Assembly (NCBI GenBank): GCA_028532985.1
Contig: JANCIK010000005.1
Coordinates: 2,486,501-2,550,500, forward strand
Reading direction: 5' to 3'
DNA from: Stropharia rugosoannulata
Taxonomy: Eukaryota; Basidiomycota; Agaricomycetes; Agaricales; Strophariaceae
DNA length: 64,000 nucleotides
This document shows, in pieces, positions 10,679-23,517 of the stretch. Position numbers and translations under genes: made by a program. Each line of letters begins with the position of its first letter. Position 1 is the stretch's first letter. The notes under the pieces are model-generated. The model made no database searches. It was not told the DNA's origin and worked only from the letters and a program-made list of their open reading frames with translations.

Positions 10679-12612
10679 ATGTATCTTGCTGGTCCTTTGA
10701 ACTCTCTTCTAGCATGCGTTCTCCTAATGCTGACCACGCAAGTCGTGGAGTCGATGCCTCTTAATGAGAGGAGTCCTCAGTTTGTGACCCTTCCTCTCAA
10801 GCGCATGGAACAGTCTCGGGGTCTTCATCCTCAGATCGTATGTCGTCTTATTGTGTAGTTTAAAATAGATCTCATTGTCTTCCAGGAGCTCCAACAGCGC
10901 ATTAACAAGAGCCACCGCCGACTGGCGCGTATGACAGGCCGCGCGGGTCCAACAGACGAGACTCTCGTTGAAAACCTGCAGAAACGTGTGCTAGCCATTG
11001 AAGGCCCCGAAGGTCTGGAAAGACGATTCAACCGTGAAGGTGTACCCCAAACCAGGAGGGAGAACGGCCTTGAGAAACGGTACAATCGCGTTGGCGTTCC
11101 TTCGGCGTCCAAGAAACAGAGTGGATCCTCTTCGCTAGTCGCCACCCTGAAGAAGAAGAAGCACGGCAAAAAGAGCGGTGCTGGTACTGGTGCTGGTGCT
11201 GGTGCTGGTGCTGGCGGTGCTGGTACTGGAGCCGGTACCGGAGCTGGTGCAGGAGGCGCTGGATCTGCTGGATCTAGTGGCTCTTCTTCTCAACAAACGC
11301 CTCCCAGCGATGTTACGGAGGCGAACGCACCCACCGACAGTGACTCTTTGGGCCTTGACATTGAGTAAATATTCATTCTCAGCTCCAAGGGAAATTCTCT
11401 AACCCATTTTACAGAGCACAAGATGAGGGCTATCTGGCAACTGTTCAAATGGGTACTCCCCCGCGCGACTTCTTGATCCTCATGGACTCTGGCTCAGCCG
11501 ATCTTTGGGTTGGTGCCGAGAACTGCCAGTCCCAAGGCGGAGGAGGATGCGTACGTATTAAAATATTCCTTTACCGTACATTATTTTAATCGCTCATTTC
11601 TGTAGGGAAACCACAACTTCCTTGGAAACCAATCCAGCACCAGCTTCGTGGACTCGGGCAAACCGTTCTCCGTTACCTATGGAACAGGACAGGTATCTGG
11701 AGACATTGTCACGGACAACATCTCTGTCGCCAATCTCACCTTGAACAAGCATACGTTTGGTGTAGCAACGACCGAGAGCGTCGACTTCTCGTCCGACTCG
11801 ACTCCGTTCGATGGTTTGATGGGTCTTGCCAAATCTGTACGTACATTCGATACGCTGCTTTTCTGTGAAAGTTCTCATCATTTTGCAGACCTTGTCCGAG
11901 CAACAAACTGATACGCCTGTTGAATCACTTGCCAGTGCAGGCCTGATTCCTGCTGCTATTACTTCCTTCAAGATTTCACGTCTGGCCGACAACCTGAATG
12001 ACGGAGAAATCACCTTCGGGTTAGTTTGAATCATTCAATCATTGTTATCCTTTCTTACGCATGATCAAATAGAGGACTTGATACTAGCAAATTTGACCCC
12101 AACACCTTGATCAGCATCCCCAACGTCAACCAAGATGGCTTCTGGGAAGGCGCAATTGATGCGGTTTCTGTCAATGGCGCTGACCTTGGTCTGAGTGGTC
12201 GCACTGCCATTCTCGACACCGGAACAACCCTCATGGTTGTGCCCCCTGCTGACGCCCAGACAATCCATAACAACATTCAGGGTGCTGCATCTGACGGCCA
12301 GGGCGGCTTCACCGTTCCATGCACGACTAATGCTTCCGTAGCGTTGACATTCGGTGGTCAGGTGTTTGATATTGATCCTAGGGACATTGCCTTCACACCC
12401 GTGAATGCGAACGACCCCACTGGCGACTGCGTTTCTGGTATTACCTCCGGCGAGATCGGAGGAGCGGATGAGTGGCTTGTGAGTATTTGCTTCCTTCTTA
12501 CAAGTAGCTATCAACTCATGTGTTGTTGTAGGTTGGCGACGTCTTCCTTAAAAATGCCTACTTCTCCACCGATGAGGGCAAGAACACCGTCTCCCTCGCT
12601 AAGCTTGTTTAA
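10679..12612 (+). CDS. Secreted aspartic protease (polyporopepsin-like, A1 family)
   Basis: Pepsin-family endopeptidase secreted as a zymogen. Signal peptide in the first 25 residues (SLLACVLLMLTTQVVES), then a basic propeptide with KR and RR sites (ARMTGR, LEKRYNR). Between propeptide and mature enzyme lies an unusual Gly/Ala/Thr repeat of about 35 residues (11178-11275). Mature domain: GYLATVQMGTPPRDF, catalytic LMDSGSADLWVG, flap TYGTGQVSGD, FDGLMGLA, second catalytic AILDTGTTLM, and VGDVFLKNAYFSTDEG near the end. Stop at 12610. Introns such as GTAAAT at 11366 and GTACGT at 11551 keep the frame. Both active-site Asp and the flap Tyr are present, so it should be active. Neighbour of a second, diverged protease on the same strand. 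Confidence 0.92.
11175..11278 (+). repeat. Gly-Ala-Thr coding microsatellite in protease propeptide linker
   Basis: Hexamer-like repeat of GGTGCT/GGAGCT/GGTACT units coding for GAGAG and GTGAG runs. It lies between the basic propeptide and the mature protease domain. Confidence 0.75.
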
Positions 12613-13725
12613 TCATGCTATCTTATTGCCTGATCTCGATGTTTTGTTTTCATGGTAGGATAAGTAAAAGCGCTTTGTAAATTATCCCGGATTACATTTG
12701 TACATTTTTAGTGCTCTCGTAGTACGCATCACTCATTTTATGCATTCTTTTACGATGATGTCAGTGAACGCGGGAGTTGACAACGGGGCCCCTTGAACGA
12801 TGGCTATGCATTACCGAAAGACAATGTGGCTTTACATATATTGTTGACGGCACAATTCAGCCCTCTCTTTTCCCTCGCAGAAATTCTCATGGTCCATCCT
12901 CTATGACCTCGATGCCCGACACGCTTATTGTGGTGTCGAGTATGCACTATGTGCCAGTACCAATATGGTACTTGGATGTTGTCATAGCAAAGTTTAACCT
13001 GGTGCATCTATGATATAGAATCACCGACGTCGTGCAGTTTGAGAATACCTATTATATAAATAACTCTACGGTGTGAGATAGTCGTGCGATGCCTTTGCTT
13101 CAAGTCTTTTCCATGGTTGTTATAACGAAGATGGACGGCGCCCACATACGTGGGAAATTTACTTTTGTGCTGAGTTGCATTTTAACCCCGCCCCTGCTAT
13201 GACTGTATCACCAAGTTGACATTTGTCAATTATCATGCATGACTTCCGGGTTAAGTTCCATAAGCTCGAGTTACCTGCAGTGGAGCGCTCCTTTGCGGCT
13301 TTCATCAAGTGATCTTTCATTCAACTATCACCGGCACCAAGTTACTCCAGACTTGAAATTCACCTTTAAATCTGTTACATCCAATTGAGGGTTACCCGTA
13401 TTTAAAAGGAACTACGATCCGCTACAATGACAATGGAGGCAAACGAATGCTGATTCTCGTCTTGTACGTACGGGAATAACGTCATCATGCGGAATTTATG
13501 CGACCGTTTGCTTAACTTATTAGGTCGAAGAAGTCATTGAAGGAAGGCGTGACAAGGTTGGATGCTTCTGAGGATATAAACTTGGATGCCAAACAGATAC
13601 CAGCCTACACGCCCATTCTTACTTCTCGCAACATCTCTGGCCCGCTAACCATTTCGTTATTCTGCTCTTGTCCTTACAGTCCTTCCAGTTATTCGTCACT
13701 GGCTTTCACTGCCTGTCCATTCATT
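12613..13725. other. Intergenic between tandem aspartic proteases
   Basis: About 1.1 kb. It holds the 3' UTR of the first gene and the promoter of the second, with TATA-like sequence at 13575-13580 (146 bp upstream of the ATG) and a pyrimidine-rich leader. No extra gene was found. Confidence 0.5.
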
Positions 13726-15642
13726 ATGTTCTCACTGGTCTATTACTTTCTATTCATCTTTGGCTTGATTGTTCCAACCGGCTCCCTTCTTGCAAACGCT
13801 TTGCCTGGCTTGTCTACCCCAGCACCTTTTGTATCATTGACGCTTTCTCGTCCGACGCATGGCCACAACGTGAATATTCAACATATTCATGGCACAATTG
13901 TATGTCATGTTTTCTGTCTCTTTCCTGTATACAAGTATTGATATTTGATAGCTTCAGCAACAACATATCAACCGAGGACTGCGACGTCTGGCTTTGATGA
14001 CGGGTAGTCCACCACCCTCCGACCATGAACTTTTGGAATTGCTTCACACACGCATTCGTGCTCTACATGCATCAAAGCGGAGTGAATATGAACTGGACCA
14101 TAATCGAAGTCTGGTTACTTCGACGAAGAAAAGGCAGGCTGGTTCTGCGCTACCTCCGCCACTACATTCAACTGGCTTGAGTATAGAGTTGGTGCATATG
14201 TTCCGAACCTGTCTTTTTCCTGCTGATACGCCTCACACTCCAATAGATCCAATGATATTGGCTGTATGTAGCCAATCCCACCCTCCTCAGCCTACTTGAC
14301 TTAAGAAATGAAAATGAAAATTAGATATTGCCAATTTGGATATAGGCACCCCCTTCAAAACATTTCGTCTCTTGATTGATAGCGGTTCCGCAGATCTTTG
14401 GGTAGGCTCCACTGAATGTCGCAGTGACAGTGGTGGTGGATGCGTAAGTCACAAGCATAGAGTAGAATCACTTACTAATTCATACGTTCAGGGTAATCAC
14501 AATTATCTAGGCTCAAACTCCAGCAGCACGTATGTTCAGTCGAAGGACGATTGGGCAATCGGTTATGTATCTGGAACTGTATCAGGATTCCTCGCTGGTG
14601 ATACTGTCTCGGTCGCTGGATTGACTTTGAGGAACCATACATTTGGTGTGGCTTTCAACGAGAGTGCTGATTTTACAGGGTGATTTCTGACTTACCACAT
14701 TAACGAGAAGTACTGAGATCTATGATGGCGTCTAGCGAGAACACACTATTCGATGGTCTTCTCGGCCTTGCGACATCTGTTGGTCTTCGTTTCTAATGAC
14801 ACAATTCATGCGCTCACTGCTTCCAAATTTTCAAAACTAGACCGTCTCGCAGCAGCATGTACCCACCCTACTGCAGTCTCTCGTTCAGTCTCGACTCATA
14901 AATGCAACTATTGTATCTTATAAGATTCCGCGGCTGTCAGATGGTGCGAATAATACAGGCGAGCTCACGCTAGGCGCCATGGACCCCTCCCACTACTCTT
15001 CGGCGAGTCTGGTTTCTGTGAAGAATGTTAACAAGTTCGGCTACTGGGGAGTTGCTGTCGACGCTGTTACCGCTGGCGGTCAGGATATGAAGTGGTCGAA
15101 TAGGACAATCTTAATGGATACTGGAACAGTGAGTGAACCATCTCATTTTTGTCACTTTGTTCTCACGGTACATCTTCCAGGCAATGATAATTGCTCCGAA
15201 AAATGTATGTATTGAACAAGATAACTGGCGTAAATTTTACATAACTCTGGTACTTACGGTTTGGTACTTTTATATCAGGACGTTCAAGCGATTCACGATG
15301 CTATCCCCGGCTCAGTGTTCGATGGCCAGGGATACACAGTTCCTTGCAACGTCTCCACAGTCATATCCCTAACCATCGGCGGGAAGTCATTCCCAATCGA
15401 TCCTCGAGATCTTGCCATTTTTCCTGTAGACCAAAATTCGACGATGTGTATGTCAGGTATCGGTATCGGTGGTGTCGGTCCATTTGACTTGGATACTGAT
15501 TGGCTTGTACGTCTGGCCATCTAAAATCGATGTTCATGAGCTAATCACAGAGCTGCAGGTTGGAGATGTTTTTCTGAAGAACATCTACTTCAGCACCGAC
15601 GAAGATAACAATAAGATATCTATAGCGAAGCCCTTATTCTGA
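13726..15642 (+). CDS. Secreted aspartic protease 2 (A1 family, diverged paralogue)
   Basis: Pepsin-family protease related to the gene just upstream. Signal peptide MFSLVYYFLFIFGLIVPTGSLLANA; propeptide with LQQHINRGLRRLALM, matching the LQQRINKSHRRLARM block of the first protease. Two small introns around 14186-14333 join the propeptide to NDIGYIANLDIGTPF. Catalytic LIDSGSADLWVG, GNHNYLGSNSSST, a changed flap IGYVSGTVSG, FDGLLGLATS, second catalytic LMDTGT split by an intron from AMIIAP, then VGDVFLKNIYFSTDED and stop at 15640. It lacks the Gly/Ala linker. Several NxT/NxS sites suggest glycosylation. Both catalytic Asp are kept, so activity is likely, but the flap differs (V and S replace G and T around the Tyr). 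Confidence 0.87.
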
Positions 15643-15922
15643 CAATTGTGATTTCATTCCCGAGGTCATGACATTTTTTTTGGATTATGTTATATCTGTA
15701 CATATATAAGTTATGACTGAGCGAGAACAACATAATGCATAATATTGCAGAGTGGCTTTTGCCCTGCATAAGTACGAGCAACATACGAGCGTCTAATGGT
15801 CCATGGACTTGCAGATGATCACGTATGGATACACGGGCACGTGCGAGGGTCATTTATAGGATACGAATGATAAATCGTCATACCCTTCGTGATGCCAAAT
15901 GCTTGCTCTGTCCAGATCCACC

Positions 15923-18590
15923 ATGGCTAGCGCAAAACTCCCCATCTCTGCACTGCCGTTGGCAGCAAAATCCGATCTTCTCATACATGCCCTCGTCGCT
16001 GATCCACTTACCCAAGATGTAGCTGCATTTCATCGTGTCCAGCGAGAGACACCCAGTGTCCAGCGCAGGGCTCGCGTACGTGTCTTTACGAGCGGCCCAA
16101 TACCCCACTAACCTTGCATACAAAGCTCCTAGCACCACAGGCACACTTTAGCCATGTATCCCCCTTCCCAGTACCTTTTCCATACTCAATTGAGGCACCT
16201 TTTCCTGCTTCAGAAGACCCGAATTACATTGAGAAATGGCTGGCGAATCGCGAGGCCATTCACCCCGTCCCAGCACTCACTGGACAGTCAGATACGCCGT
16301 TACGCAAGCATAGAGCTATGAATAGGGATATGCCCTTGGAGCTCATTGGGCTTTCAGAGACGGGCCTGCGTGATTGCGTCCCGCACCTAGATGTGGGCGA
16401 CTCGTTTGCCGTCATAGGAGCGCCCTCTCTGGCTTCTGAGTTCGAGGATGAGGGCGATCCATCGCCTTCTGATATAAGCAAAGTTGTCGAAGCCCGACAG
16501 GACCTTATCGATGTCCTCAGCGGGAATTCTATTCTAATGTCCTCGGACGAAGCTGGCGCCGAGTCCGTGCTATTTGCACCCTGGTCTCTTCGTTATAGTG
16601 GCCATCAGTTTGGCTCCTTTGCAGGCCAACTGGGTGACGGGCGCGCCATAAGCATCCGTACGGCTTGTTCTGCGTCATCCTAAGTTATGCTTGACGAAAT
16701 TATACTTAGATGTCACACCGCACCCCTCAATCCCGGACCTAACATACGAGCTTCAGCTTAAGGGATCGGGTCGCACTCCCTTTTCTCGCACTGCTGATGG
16801 TTTGGCTGTCCTCCGATCCTCAATTCGTGAATACCTTTGTTCAGAAGGTATGCGTGCCATCCATCACGACACAGAGTCCTATTGAAATATTGTAGCAATA
16901 CATGCTCTCCACATTCCTACAACACGTTCTCTCTCTCTTATATCCCTTCCCAATTTACCTGTTGAACGGGAAACGACGGAAACCGCTTGCATCTTGACGC
17001 GCATGGCACCCTCGTTTATGCGTATTGGGAACTTCGAGGCATTCAATGGTCCGACCGACATGTTTTTCTTTGGAGGAGGGCAGCAAAAACCTGACTGGGA
17101 AGGCCTACGAATTTTGGGAGAATGGGTTACTAACAAAGTGCTTAAGCTACCTGTAGGTCCCAACCAGTCATGGGGCGCAGATCTGGTCCTTGAGGTTGCA
17201 AGACGAAATGCTGTCATGGTCGCCGGCTGGCAGGCTTACGGGTTCATGCATGGAGTAATGAACACAGACAAGTTAGTTCCCTCACTTTTGGGACACTACT
17301 TGAATATACATTGACATATATTATATCTTGAAAAGTATCTCAGTCCTCGGCCTAACAATTGACTTTGGTGCACATCCACACTCTGTTGTCTTATACAGTC
17401 TCTCTAAGTAACTCTCCAAACACAGGACCGTACGCATTCATGGACGTCTTCGATCCGCATCATATCTGTAATCACACCGACCAAACAGGACGCTATGCAT
17501 ACAAGGCAAGTACATGAAAGCTGAAATCGAGCAATATACAATTAATCATTGCTTTACCCTCATTCTTAGTATCAGCCGAGCATGATGTACGCGTTGATTT
17601 CTCTGCTGAACTTTTTTGCCTGACCGCCCTGTGTAATACTACCGCATACAGTGTATACGCTATCCGCGCTCTCCTCGATGCGCTTGCGCCGCTGATCGGT
17701 GCCGAGATTGAGCTTGGAAAGGCTGTTTCCCAGGGCTGGGCTGCCGATGCTACTCCAGAGAAAATCAAGGAATGGACGCAGGCCGGCCAGAATCTGCTGC
17801 GGGAAGAGGTTGATAAAGTGGTACAGAAAACATCAGCTGTCGAATACGGCAGGCTTATGCGGAAGGTGAGTCGCTTAGTATATTATGCTTCTTGTTTTTT
17901 TTTTACCAGTTCTAACGTATCACTTATATGAACTTCTAGCGGCTCGGACTGCGCAGGGAGGACGCGACGGATGAGACCCAGCTATTCAAGCCCCTGCTTA
18001 CGATTCTGGAGGACCATGCCCTGGACTTCCACTCTACCTTCCGCAGTCTGACTTTCTTCTTGCCAGTGGACGCGGCAAACGAGGATAAACAGGCAGCACT
18101 TATCAACCATCTGCTCGAACCATGCGGGACCCCCGAGCGACTGGACAAAGTGGGCGCCACTGCAGCATGGAAGGATTGGCTCGGGCGCTACGCAAAGCGC
18201 ATCGAAAGCGAACTGGCAGAGGAATGGGCCGGCGAGTCGGATGCGCTCGCAGCGCGCACCGAGGCCATGCGCACCGCGAATCCGCGCTTCGTGCTCCGGC
18301 AATGGGTGCTTGAAGAGGTGATCAAGCGCGTAGAACAGGACGTGGCGAGCGGCAAGCGCGTTCTGGCGAAGGTCATGCACGTGCGTCTCTCTTTCATGGC
18401 ACTATTTCACTTAGGTCGAGTTTACTGACTATGTCATGTCTAGATGTGCTGTAACCCTTATGAGGCTTGGGGCGCAGAGAACGATGACCGGCCGGAGGAC
18501 GAACTGGACGACGAGGAAAAAGCGGAGCGCAGATACTGCACCCTCGGCGAGCGCAAGATGCTCGGATTCCAATGCAGCTGTTCGAGTTAG
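15923..18590 (+). CDS. Protein AMPylase SelO (YdiU/UPF0061), cysteine form
   Basis: Pseudokinase-fold enzyme that transfers AMP to proteins, known in mitochondria as a redox-stress factor. The start [13 protein letters not shown] may be part of a targeting region. Motifs: [11 protein letters not shown]...[78 protein letters not shown] (Asp of the active site), [16 protein letters not shown], and [15 protein letters not shown]. The C-terminus is FQCSCSS: the site that carries selenocysteine in animal SELENOO is cysteine here, as in bacterial and fungal forms. One intron begins with a GC donor in perfect context (AAG then GCAAGT, 17506). The gene spans about 2.7 kb with roughly ten exons; convergent with ARP3. 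Confidence 0.92.
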
Positions 18591-18915
18591 ATGCACTGTA
18601 TGCATGCCAGAACGTGTAATCGAGGATTAACAACGATTTAAATAAAAGACGATATCTGTAACAATATGTCGAAGTAGGCGTATGCCGGCGAAGCGTAGAG
18701 ATGGCCATGTAACAATATACTGTACCTACCTGATAAATGGTCACTCCAACTACCTGTCTCGTTCCGGAGGATAGAAATAACCTGTTGCTCATATAATCCA
18801 TTGACTGAGGTACAAATCATGACATTCTCTGATGCGGGGACGCGCAACTTGAATGAACTCCGGCGTCTATGTCCGCTTTGTCCATATTGCACGCACGCTA
18901 GTGTTACTGGAAAGT
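18591..18915. other. Convergent 3' intergenic region
   Basis: Space between the stop codons of SelO and ARP3. It should hold both 3' UTRs; nothing else recognised. Confidence 0.6.
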
Positions 18916-20788
18916 CTACGTCGAGCTTCCGAAAATTTGGTAGCGCCTGCAGATACTCGGGCCGACCTCGTCGTATTGCGCCTTGGTATGGCATGAAGTG
19001 TAAAAGTCGGGCTGGAAAGCAATCCAAGACTGGTTCAAGCACGTTTCAAAACGAAAAGACCGAGCAGCGACTTACGAGTGAAGCGAGCAACGAGCCGCCG
19101 AACCACACAGCGTACCTGTAAAGCGGCGGGACGTAGAAACGACGCACGACAGGGGAGAAGCAAAACAGATGAACCAGGTCAGCCCAGTGCGGCATGGAAC
19201 GGAATGGAGCGGCGCGCGGGAAGAAGGAAGAGAGGGAAAATAATAAAAATAAATCACGAACCGTTGGCGTTTGTGCGAAATGACGTCAACCTCGACACCG
19301 GACGACTGAGGGAGGACAGAAAGGGGCGCGCACGGGTCAGTTTGTAGAGTTCGGCTGCACGGGACGGATGGACATACGCGAAGATGGCTACCGCTTGCGG
19401 TCGCGCTGGCGTCGAGACGGCGGTCGACGATCTGCTTGAGGTCGCGCTTCAGGCGGTTGCCAAAGTGCTGGAACATGGTGGATCCTCCGGAGAGAACGAT
19501 GTTCTGATGGGATTACAGTTACATTATCATGGACGGAATAACAATTGTGACAATTACCTTGTATAAGCCACGGCGGACATCGATAGGGGACTGCTGGATG
19601 ACCTCGTCAACGATTTCGGGGAGAGGCGTGAGGAAGTCGGATGAGTAGATTTCGGGGTTGAAGAAGATCTCAGGGGCAAGGAAACGCTCGTAGCCAACAT
19701 CGACACTGTATTTCTATATGACAATGAGAATTCAAAAATCCAACGTCATAGTAGGCGAACTTACCCTGCCCGTAACACTGTGTTCATTCTCAAAGCGCTC
19801 AAAGTACTTGTACGGCTCCTCGTCGTACTTCCTGAACTCGCGCACGATGTCCTGGCAGACATAGCTGTAGTTCTCCTTCACCTTACTAGCAACGCGCAAT
19901 TGATCCTCCGGAGGCACGTTCGCCATTTCTCCTCGTTCACGCATCAGATTCAGCACGAATTGGGAGATGTCGCGACCAGCGATAGGGATATGCTTAATAG
20001 CACTACCAATGACATAACCTTCGGCGCAGGGAATTACGTGCGTGACACCATCTCCAGAGTCGATGACCGTTCCAGTTAGGGTGCGATCAGTGACGCGGTT
20101 GGATGACCACGATGCGGCGAGCGCAAGCACGGCTTGCACAGCGATATACAGACCCTTGATGTTGAACGATTCGAAGAAGATCTCGGCTGTCTGCTCTCTG
20201 TTTTCAGGCGGGTTAAGAGGCGGTTCAGTCTACAAAACATAAGCAGAGTTCAGAGATGAGGCAACGACTGCGGAGATCCAGGTATCACGCACCAGTAGAA
20301 AGTAGTGGTCCTCTGGCTCCGCACGCAGATACTTGAAGATCGTCTGCTCCCAGTAGCGCTCCATGTGGTCCCAGTTGTCAATCATGCCGTGTCGGATGGG
20401 GTAGTGCACGCCATACCCGGGCGTCTTCGCGTTGGCCAGCGCTTCATCGCCAATAAAGAAATCAAGGTCTTCTACACCCCGCTTGGACGCAAGATGGCCT
20501 GGTTTGCTTGGTACGGCGGGCGCGCGTGATGTTTGCGAAGCTGATCCGCGCGTCGCAATGGCGGTGGGGAACACACTGTTAAGAGAGCAAACGGTTAGCT
20601 GCCTCAAACACCATACCCAGGTCTGGAGAGCTTGATTAAGATTAGGACGCACAATGAAGGATCAGAGTTCCCAGCAAAGCTACGAATGTAGGTCAGTAGA
20701 TGACTGATAGGCAAATTTGTAGGACTACTTACCCTACTTTTGAATATCCAGTTCCATTATCGCAGATTATAGGGGCGAGGACAGACAT
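18916..20788 (-). CDS. arp3: Actin-related protein 3 (Arp2/3 complex)
   Basis: Actin-fold subunit of the Arp2/3 complex that nucleates branched actin filaments at endocytic sites. First exon [19 protein letters not shown] (20788 down), then [126 protein letters not shown], and the last exon [31 protein letters not shown]. The intron before YAVWFGG is about 143 bp (roughly 19121-19263), long for this window, with donor GTTCGT. All signature blocks of Arp3 are present; confidence is high. Confidence 0.95.
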
Positions 20789-21380
20789 GGTTAATACTTG
20801 CCATCCGAATCCTCAGCCAGGGGTCTCGACTCTTTATTTGGCTGTAGTCTCAGATACAAACAATGCTGCGACGTTGATCAATGCGGCTTGGTGTGCTTGA
20901 CTTTTGCTTGACTTGCTCGAACAATCACTGTCTACCTTTTAACGTCAACAGTATCTCCACTGCTTGGATACCGGCGCTGGTTAGACGGCATCGCAACATA
21001 CTTAAAAGAAGAATGTGACTAATGAATAACTATGTAGAGTCAAAAACTCCTTCTCTGAAGTATAGACGCTCGACAAACGCGCCCCGGGAGGCAACATTGG
21101 GCTCTGTCCTAGTTTTATTGCTTAAGATGCTACCGGACTCCGATAATCATTCACAAAGACTACAATGAGGAAAACAGGACACTATTCTGGAAGTTTACAG
21201 CCGTGGCAAACCCAACTATCGGAGCCTCTAATAGCACACACTGAGCCGAAACTTGTCTGGCTCTAGGACGTAGCAACAATCTACAGGATGGCATGCCTGC
21301 CCACTATCCATAAGAGGGGCACAGTCAAAGGTTTATACATTCCTCAGTTCTCCCACTGTCGTTGTTCTTCTCTTTCGCTT
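20789..21380. other. Intergenic: divergent promoters of ARP3 and DUF6534 copy A
   Basis: About 590 bp. Contains CCGTGGCAA at 21201, a word that recurs as CCGTAGCAA upstream of the two other DUF6534 genes. No gene recognised. Confidence 0.5.
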
Positions 21381-22804
21381 ATGAACTCCTCAACATCCCT
21401 TGATGGGACATCGCAGGCGCAATTTGCAGAGGATCTCTATCTTAAGTAAATAAATTCTGGCTCACCAATCTACTGTCAGAAAATGACGGCCGTATTGTAA
21501 AGCTCAGAGAGAGCGGTCCGTGTCCTATGGGTACTAATACACATTCAAATCACACTCAAGCACACGCTACCTGCATTTCTAATCTAGCTGGTCGGCTTCT
21601 TCTTAGTTTGGATGCTTTATGGAGTTTTATCCGTCCAAACCCGTAAGACTTTCTTGGTTGTCCTGTTAAACTCGATTGCTTACTTCTCGACTCAGAACTA
21701 TATTTTATTGCGTTCCCCAATGACCGACTTTTTATCAAGATAACAGTTGCAATACTGTACTTCATGGACTCATGTCAAACAGTCTTAATGGTAGCAGAAT
21801 TCTATGCAACGTACATCACTGGATTTGGCGACACAATGTCAATAGATGAGGTCAACCTTGGCTGGTTAAGTATACCGCTCATGAGCGGGCTAAGTAAGTT
21901 GCCTAGTAAAACTGCGTAGATGGATGTATAGCCTCTGACCCTGCCAGTTGCATCCCTCGTTCAGGGTGTATACGTCTACAGAATATATATCCTGTCAGAG
22001 TCCCGGCTGATATGTGGTGTAATAGTTCTTGTAAGTTTAAAATTATTTCTGTGATCGTTGGCGCATTCTTATCTCCTGCACTCTCAGCTTTCCCTCCTTC
22101 AACTCACAGGAGCGTTTATACTTGGGTTGCAAGCCAGAAATTCCATATGGATAACCTCCGTCTTGGATGCACGACCGTCACTGATCACTGCAGGGGTGAG
22201 CATCTGAAACTGCGGGTTGGCCGTGGAATGGCGTAATTTTAAACACTCGGAAAAGATCTGGGAAGCCAGTAATGCCCTATGCGATATCATCATAGCGTTC
22301 TGCATGGTGTATTATGTGAGCTCACCACTACCTAAAAATTATGAAGTTAATCGCCACGCCTACAGCTGCGCAAACGTGAGACCGGAATCCGGCGAACCCA
22401 AGACCTAGTCAATAGAATCATCAAGCTGAGCGTTGGTACTGGGGCAGTTACAGGTACCTTCTTGCTATCTACAATGTCTTCTATCACTGAGACAATTCTC
22501 ATGACCTCTAGCAATGCTCGCACTTCTTAATTTGGTGATGGCATATTTGCCCGGTCGACAATTGTACTGGATTACAACAGTCATGGTACTCGGAAAGGCA
22601 TATTCCAACTCGGTCATGGTTGTATTCAACAGTCGTGTCAAGGTCGTTTCCAACGGTCAACGACCACAATGGAATGAAACGATACAAGCGCTACCCAAAC
22701 ATTGCTCAGAAAAATTGACTACCTTGTATTTCATTATCAGCTACGGAGGTAGTGATACTGTGGGCGACTCTGCAACAAGAAGGGAACTCGCGTCGTATGC
22801 ATAG
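21381..22804 (+). CDS. DUF6534-type multi-pass membrane protein, copy A
   Basis: Agaricomycete-specific integral membrane protein of unknown function. Exons in order carry LVGFFLVWMLYGVLSVQT, YFIAFPNDRLFIKITVAILYFMDSCQTVLMVAE, VASLVQGVYVYRIYILSES, GAFILGLQARNS, IWEASNALCDIIIAFCMVYY, RETGIRRTQDLVNRIIKLSVGTGAVTGT and the C-terminal block YLPGRQLYWITTVMVLGKAYSNSVMVVFNSR. The F/Y-R-T-Q/K-D-x-(I/V)-N-R-(I/L)-I and GKxYSNS blocks define the DUF6534 domain; about seven hydrophobic segments. The start is inferred at 21381 and the first intron is uncertain. Paralogues B and C lie beyond the mobile DNA at 55402 and 58080. Confidence 0.75.
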
Positions 22805-23238
22805 TAGACTCGCCTGTTCCAGCGCTCTGTTAAGATGCTTTTATTGGTGGAAGTCTTTGTCTAATTCGTGAGGTGGATGAAGTCCAAGACATTTTTTAGT
22901 AGTAACACTGGTTGTTTTGTTTTGAGATGACGGATGGTTGATGTGAAATCAGATATTTGTTCGCTTTCAAAAGTGTTGCCGTTCTAATGGCATCTAATGG
23001 GTCTCAACTAACTGAGGTGGTTGCTGGCAGCTGCTAACAATCTCCTCTGTATTGCTGGTCACTGCCCTTCGGTGGCCAGTGATTCTACATACTGACTGAT
23101 GCTCTATTTTGCAGAGCATTACTTACATACCACTAATTCAAATCTAAAGTTTAAATCATGATTAACATGATACTGAAGACTCAGAAACAGCGGTAAATGT
23201 ACTAGAAATGTCGTAAACTCACAACAAGAGATCAAATT
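22805..23238. other. Spacer between DUF6534 copy A and the Helitron-like element
   Basis: AT-rich sequence without recognisable genes. It carries the 3' UTR of copy A and leads to the candidate left end of the Helitron-like element at 23239. Confidence 0.45.
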
Positions 23239-23260
23239 CCCGCTACCTTTTAAGGTAGAG
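23239..23260. repeat. Candidate left terminal repeat and hairpin of Helitron-like element
   Basis: CCCGCTACC, whose reverse complement GGTAGCGGG lies at 53569. Overlaps the perfect 7-bp stem CTACCTT-TT-AAGGTAG (23243-23258). Confidence 0.45.
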
Positions 23261-23517
23261 GGTTTTATGGAAGGCCTCCCTTGCGCAACGATTCGAAAAA
23301 TTGGCAGAGATTTGCAAGATCTGAGCCCACGTGATTTTTAAAACTCAGCTGCTTACTTGAAAATTTCTGTTTTTGGCATTGTTATTGTTTCCTCAGAGTC
23401 GCTTTTTGTCTTTCGGTTCGTGGTCAAAGTTCCAATTAACGCAGTATTTCATCGCTTTTTTGTCATTGCCAACCCATATTCCTTTCCCTGCATCCTCCCC
23501 TCTTGCGAGTTAGATCT

